Assembly (NCBI GenBank): GCA_018985235.1
Contig: JADGIG010000157.1
Span: 1 to 15,065, forward strand
DNA from: Sanchytrium tribonematis
Lineage: Eukaryota > Sanchytriomycota > Sanchytriomycetes > Sanchytriales > Sanchytriaceae
Length of the DNA: 15,065 bases
Reading direction: 5' to 3'
In this document: positions 13,633-15,065 of the stretch, one piece after another
Layout: each line of letters starts with the position of its first letter
How positions within the stretch are numbered: position 1 is the first letter of the stretch
The notes under the pieces: generated by a model
Seen by the model: only the letters and a program-made list of their open reading frames with translations
The model's database searches: none
What the model was told of the DNA's origin: nothing
Translations under genes and position numbers: made by a program

Positions 13633-13934
13633 ACAAAAAGATGAGTGTATCCCTCTTGTGATATTTAAATCCCCCAAGGGAGTCAATTTGGCCAATGATC
13701 GTCTTTGTAATACTCCTCTTTGCGACACAGAAACTTGTGGAACAATGCTGCAGTGATATGGGTCAAATAAATGCCCATACAGAGTGATTTTAACATTATC
13801 ACATGGGGTAACTTTGAAGAAGAAAAAGAAGTTATTAACATACTGAAGCAGTAAATTGTGCATCCAATCTCTCTAAAAAATCAAACTTCCTCGATAGTGG
13901 AAGATATTTCTCTGTCCAGAAAATAAATAGAGAT
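13633..13934. other. 302-bp spacer upstream of family B copy 3
   Basis: Holds the promoter of the gene at 13237-13632, a purine tract near 13815-13831 (GAAGAAGAAAAAGAAG), and the right 19-bp repeat. The minus strand is open from 13863 into the gene, but without recognisable protein content. No RNA gene is seen. Confidence 0.5.
13661..13670 (-). promoter_or_regulatory. TATA-like box, family B copy 3
   Basis: ATTTAAATAT begins 38 bp upstream of the ATG at 13632 and is preceded by CCCTTGGGGG. Confidence 0.45.
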
Positions 13935-13937
13935 TTA
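13919..13937 (+). repeat. 19-bp direct repeat, right copy
   Basis: Identical to 13201-13219. Its last three bases are the complement of the MYPT-like gene's stop codon. The two copies bracket family B copy 3. Confidence 0.8.
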
Positions 13938-15065
13938 CTTTTTATGGTTTCTGGAAATGGTACCTGCCCTATTTAAGAACCTCGATTTCTCTTTCTTTTC
14001 TTCTTCTATGGATTCATTGCTGCCAATCTCCATGGACTCTAATTTTGGAATAATAATTTCTTCATTTTTAGACAATTTATAATTGGCGGGTGGCTCTTCA
14101 AAAGAGGGTGCTTTACCAAATGGCTTTAATATGTCTAAATGAATGTCATTTTACCTTCTAATGTCTTTTTATTCTTTTCATAATCTTCATCTTCATCGTC
14201 TAACAAATCAATTAAAGATTCATCGTCACCTGTGAAGACGTGTACTTTGATTTTAGGATCTTTTATGAGTAATTTCACGATATCTATTTGTGCATTGGCT
14301 GCTGCAGAGTGTAGAGGCGTCCAACATTCGAAATCTCTTGCATTCAAATCTGCCCCTTTTTTGATCAAATATTTTACAATTTCAGCATGTCCTTCTGCAC
14401 ACGCGATGTGTAATGGTGTTTGCTCTTTCCCTAGGTCATTATAATTCACGGGTATATTTTGATGTTCGATTAATTGTTTAACCAGCTCAAAATCACCTTC
14501 TCTGCAGGCTTCTAATAAAACAGCTTCATAATGGAATTTAACAGTCTTTTTTATTGGTGATTTCTTTGATGATATGGCGGATTTTCTTTTTTGTTGGGTA
14601 GTCATGTTTATTTGCGTGTTACTTGGTTGTTTTCTTAAAGTGCCATAATTTGGCATGGGTGGGTTACTTGAGCTTCTAGAACGCGTCCTTATTTCTGCTA
14701 CTAACTCATCTGTGCTTAGATCTTTTATTTTATCAGTATTTGGGATTATAGATGGATCTGTGAATAATTTGGAAGTATCTGCATCTGCGCAGCAATCTAT
14801 TGCCGTGTACTTTTTCTGGTTCTTTTTAGTAGGTGATGCTCCTAATTCTAATAATTTACGTACTATTGGGGTCATTCCATGGAAACTAGCGAGATGTAAT
14901 GTCGTATTTCCATTTCCCCACATCATACCCAAAAATGCCAATAATACCATTTTAGAGCCCAATTTAATACTTTCCTTCTCTACATAACTCAGTATATCCA
15001 TGGCCATGTCCTCATCCATTAAAAATAACGCGATTTGTATCGCATTTAAATTATTCACACTTGGA
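13935..15065 (-). CDS. MYPT-like PP1-binding ankyrin protein, two exons, 5' end outside window
   Basis: Exon 1 runs from the window edge to 14155, and exon 2 from 14134 to the TAA at 13935-13937; together they give about 369 visible residues. Counting from codon 15058, an ankyrin-like segment at about 49-90 (NGNTTLHLASFHGMTPIVRKLL) is followed by a Ser/Arg-rich linker, then KTVKF (171-175), a RVxF-type docking motif for the PP1 catalytic subunit, immediately before ankyrin repeats (EACREGDFELVKQL, QTPLHIACAEGHAEIVKYL, CWTPLHSAAANAQIDIVKLL). This order is that of myosin phosphatase targeting (MYPT/PPP1R12, R16) subunits. An acidic DDEDEDYE stretch precedes the intron. Exon 2 adds 66 residues, acidic then basic, ending SRFLNRAGTISRNHKK. 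It probably directs PP1 to its substrates. No leader can be judged. Confidence 0.85.
14135..14154 (-). other. 20-nt spliceosomal intron in the MYPT-like gene
   Basis: The minus strand reads GTAAAATGACATTCATTTAG between GAAG and ACATATT. The exon 1 frame runs into the intron and stops at the TAG that is itself the acceptor. Removing the 20 nt joins it in phase to an open frame of 66 codons ending at 13935. Donor GTAAAA, an internal TGAC that could serve as branch point, and acceptor TTTAG are all acceptable GT-AG features. Confidence 0.85.

Noticed and set aside
13633-13863. 77-codon in-frame extension upstream of family B copy 3, including NNFFFFFKV
   Set aside because: It would place the leader inside the protein and cover the TATA-like box; the paralogues have no such extension. 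Absence of stops over this length is unusual but not decisive.
14232-14987. Plus-strand open frames opposite the MYPT-like gene
   Set aside because: Antisense shadows of well-supported ankyrin repeats.
1-15065. Large DNA virus origin (dense genes, ankyrins, kinase, TATA-like promoters)
   Set aside because: A spliceosomal intron, AATAAA at stops, a signal-peptide-rich proteome and CARM1, GT92 and MYPT-like genes point to a nuclear genome; no viral hallmark gene is present.

Overview
The window reads as nuclear DNA of a gene-dense, AT-rich eukaryote. Fourteen recognisable genes plus the 3' tail of a fifteenth lie on both strands. Most gaps are 6-290 bp, and at least one gene carries a spliceosomal (GT-AG) intron. 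TAA and TGA are used as stops, so the standard code fits. The gene content is eukaryotic: a CARM1-type arginine methyltransferase, a GT92 glycosyltransferase, a MYPT-like PP1-binding ankyrin protein and a tectonin protein. The LRR protein, with a Cys-Cys cap and 'x-W-S-x-K-x-L-T-G' opening, resembles those of early-diverging (chytrid/rozellid-like) fungi. That placement is inference and weak; a compact parasitic protist would also fit.

Layout. 1-105: C-terminal end of an unknown plus-strand protein. 112-3684: three tandem minus-strand paralogues (family A) encoding about 340-370 aa secreted proteins of unknown function; the third lacks the start codon used by the other two. 3782-5344: Golgi-type GT92 enzyme. 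5355-5769: a small secreted protein (family B) whose reading frame breaks and can be rejoined by a candidate 19-nt intron. 5984-6838: secreted tectonin protein with an N-terminal 8-residue repeat. 7030-8208: CARM1-like enzyme. 8228-8467: small Cys-rich secreted protein. 8755-9936: LRR type I membrane protein. 10045-10431: second family B member, overlapping tail-to-tail with a signal-peptide-bearing degenerate kinase (10311-11393). 11544-13208: ankyrin protein with a signal-like N-terminus. 13237-13632: third family B member, flanked by a 19-bp direct repeat. 13935-15065: MYPT-like ankyrin protein (5' end beyond the window) with a clear 20-nt intron.

Two themes run through the window. First, compaction: TATA-like boxes sit about 28-38 bp before the ATG, implying almost no 5' UTR; AATAAA overlaps or abuts the stop codon in most genes; introns are about 20 nt. 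Second, secretion: about eleven of the fourteen genes begin with a short, uncharged, hydrophobic leader, including a kinase fold and an ankyrin protein. An 8-bp palindrome, TTGTACAA, lies 44-45 nt upstream of the ATG in three secreted-protein genes from two unrelated families and close to the ATG of the secreted kinase. The region therefore looks like a cluster of secreted or surface proteins, possibly effectors, under a shared promoter element, with the CARM1-like and MYPT-like genes as housekeeping neighbours.
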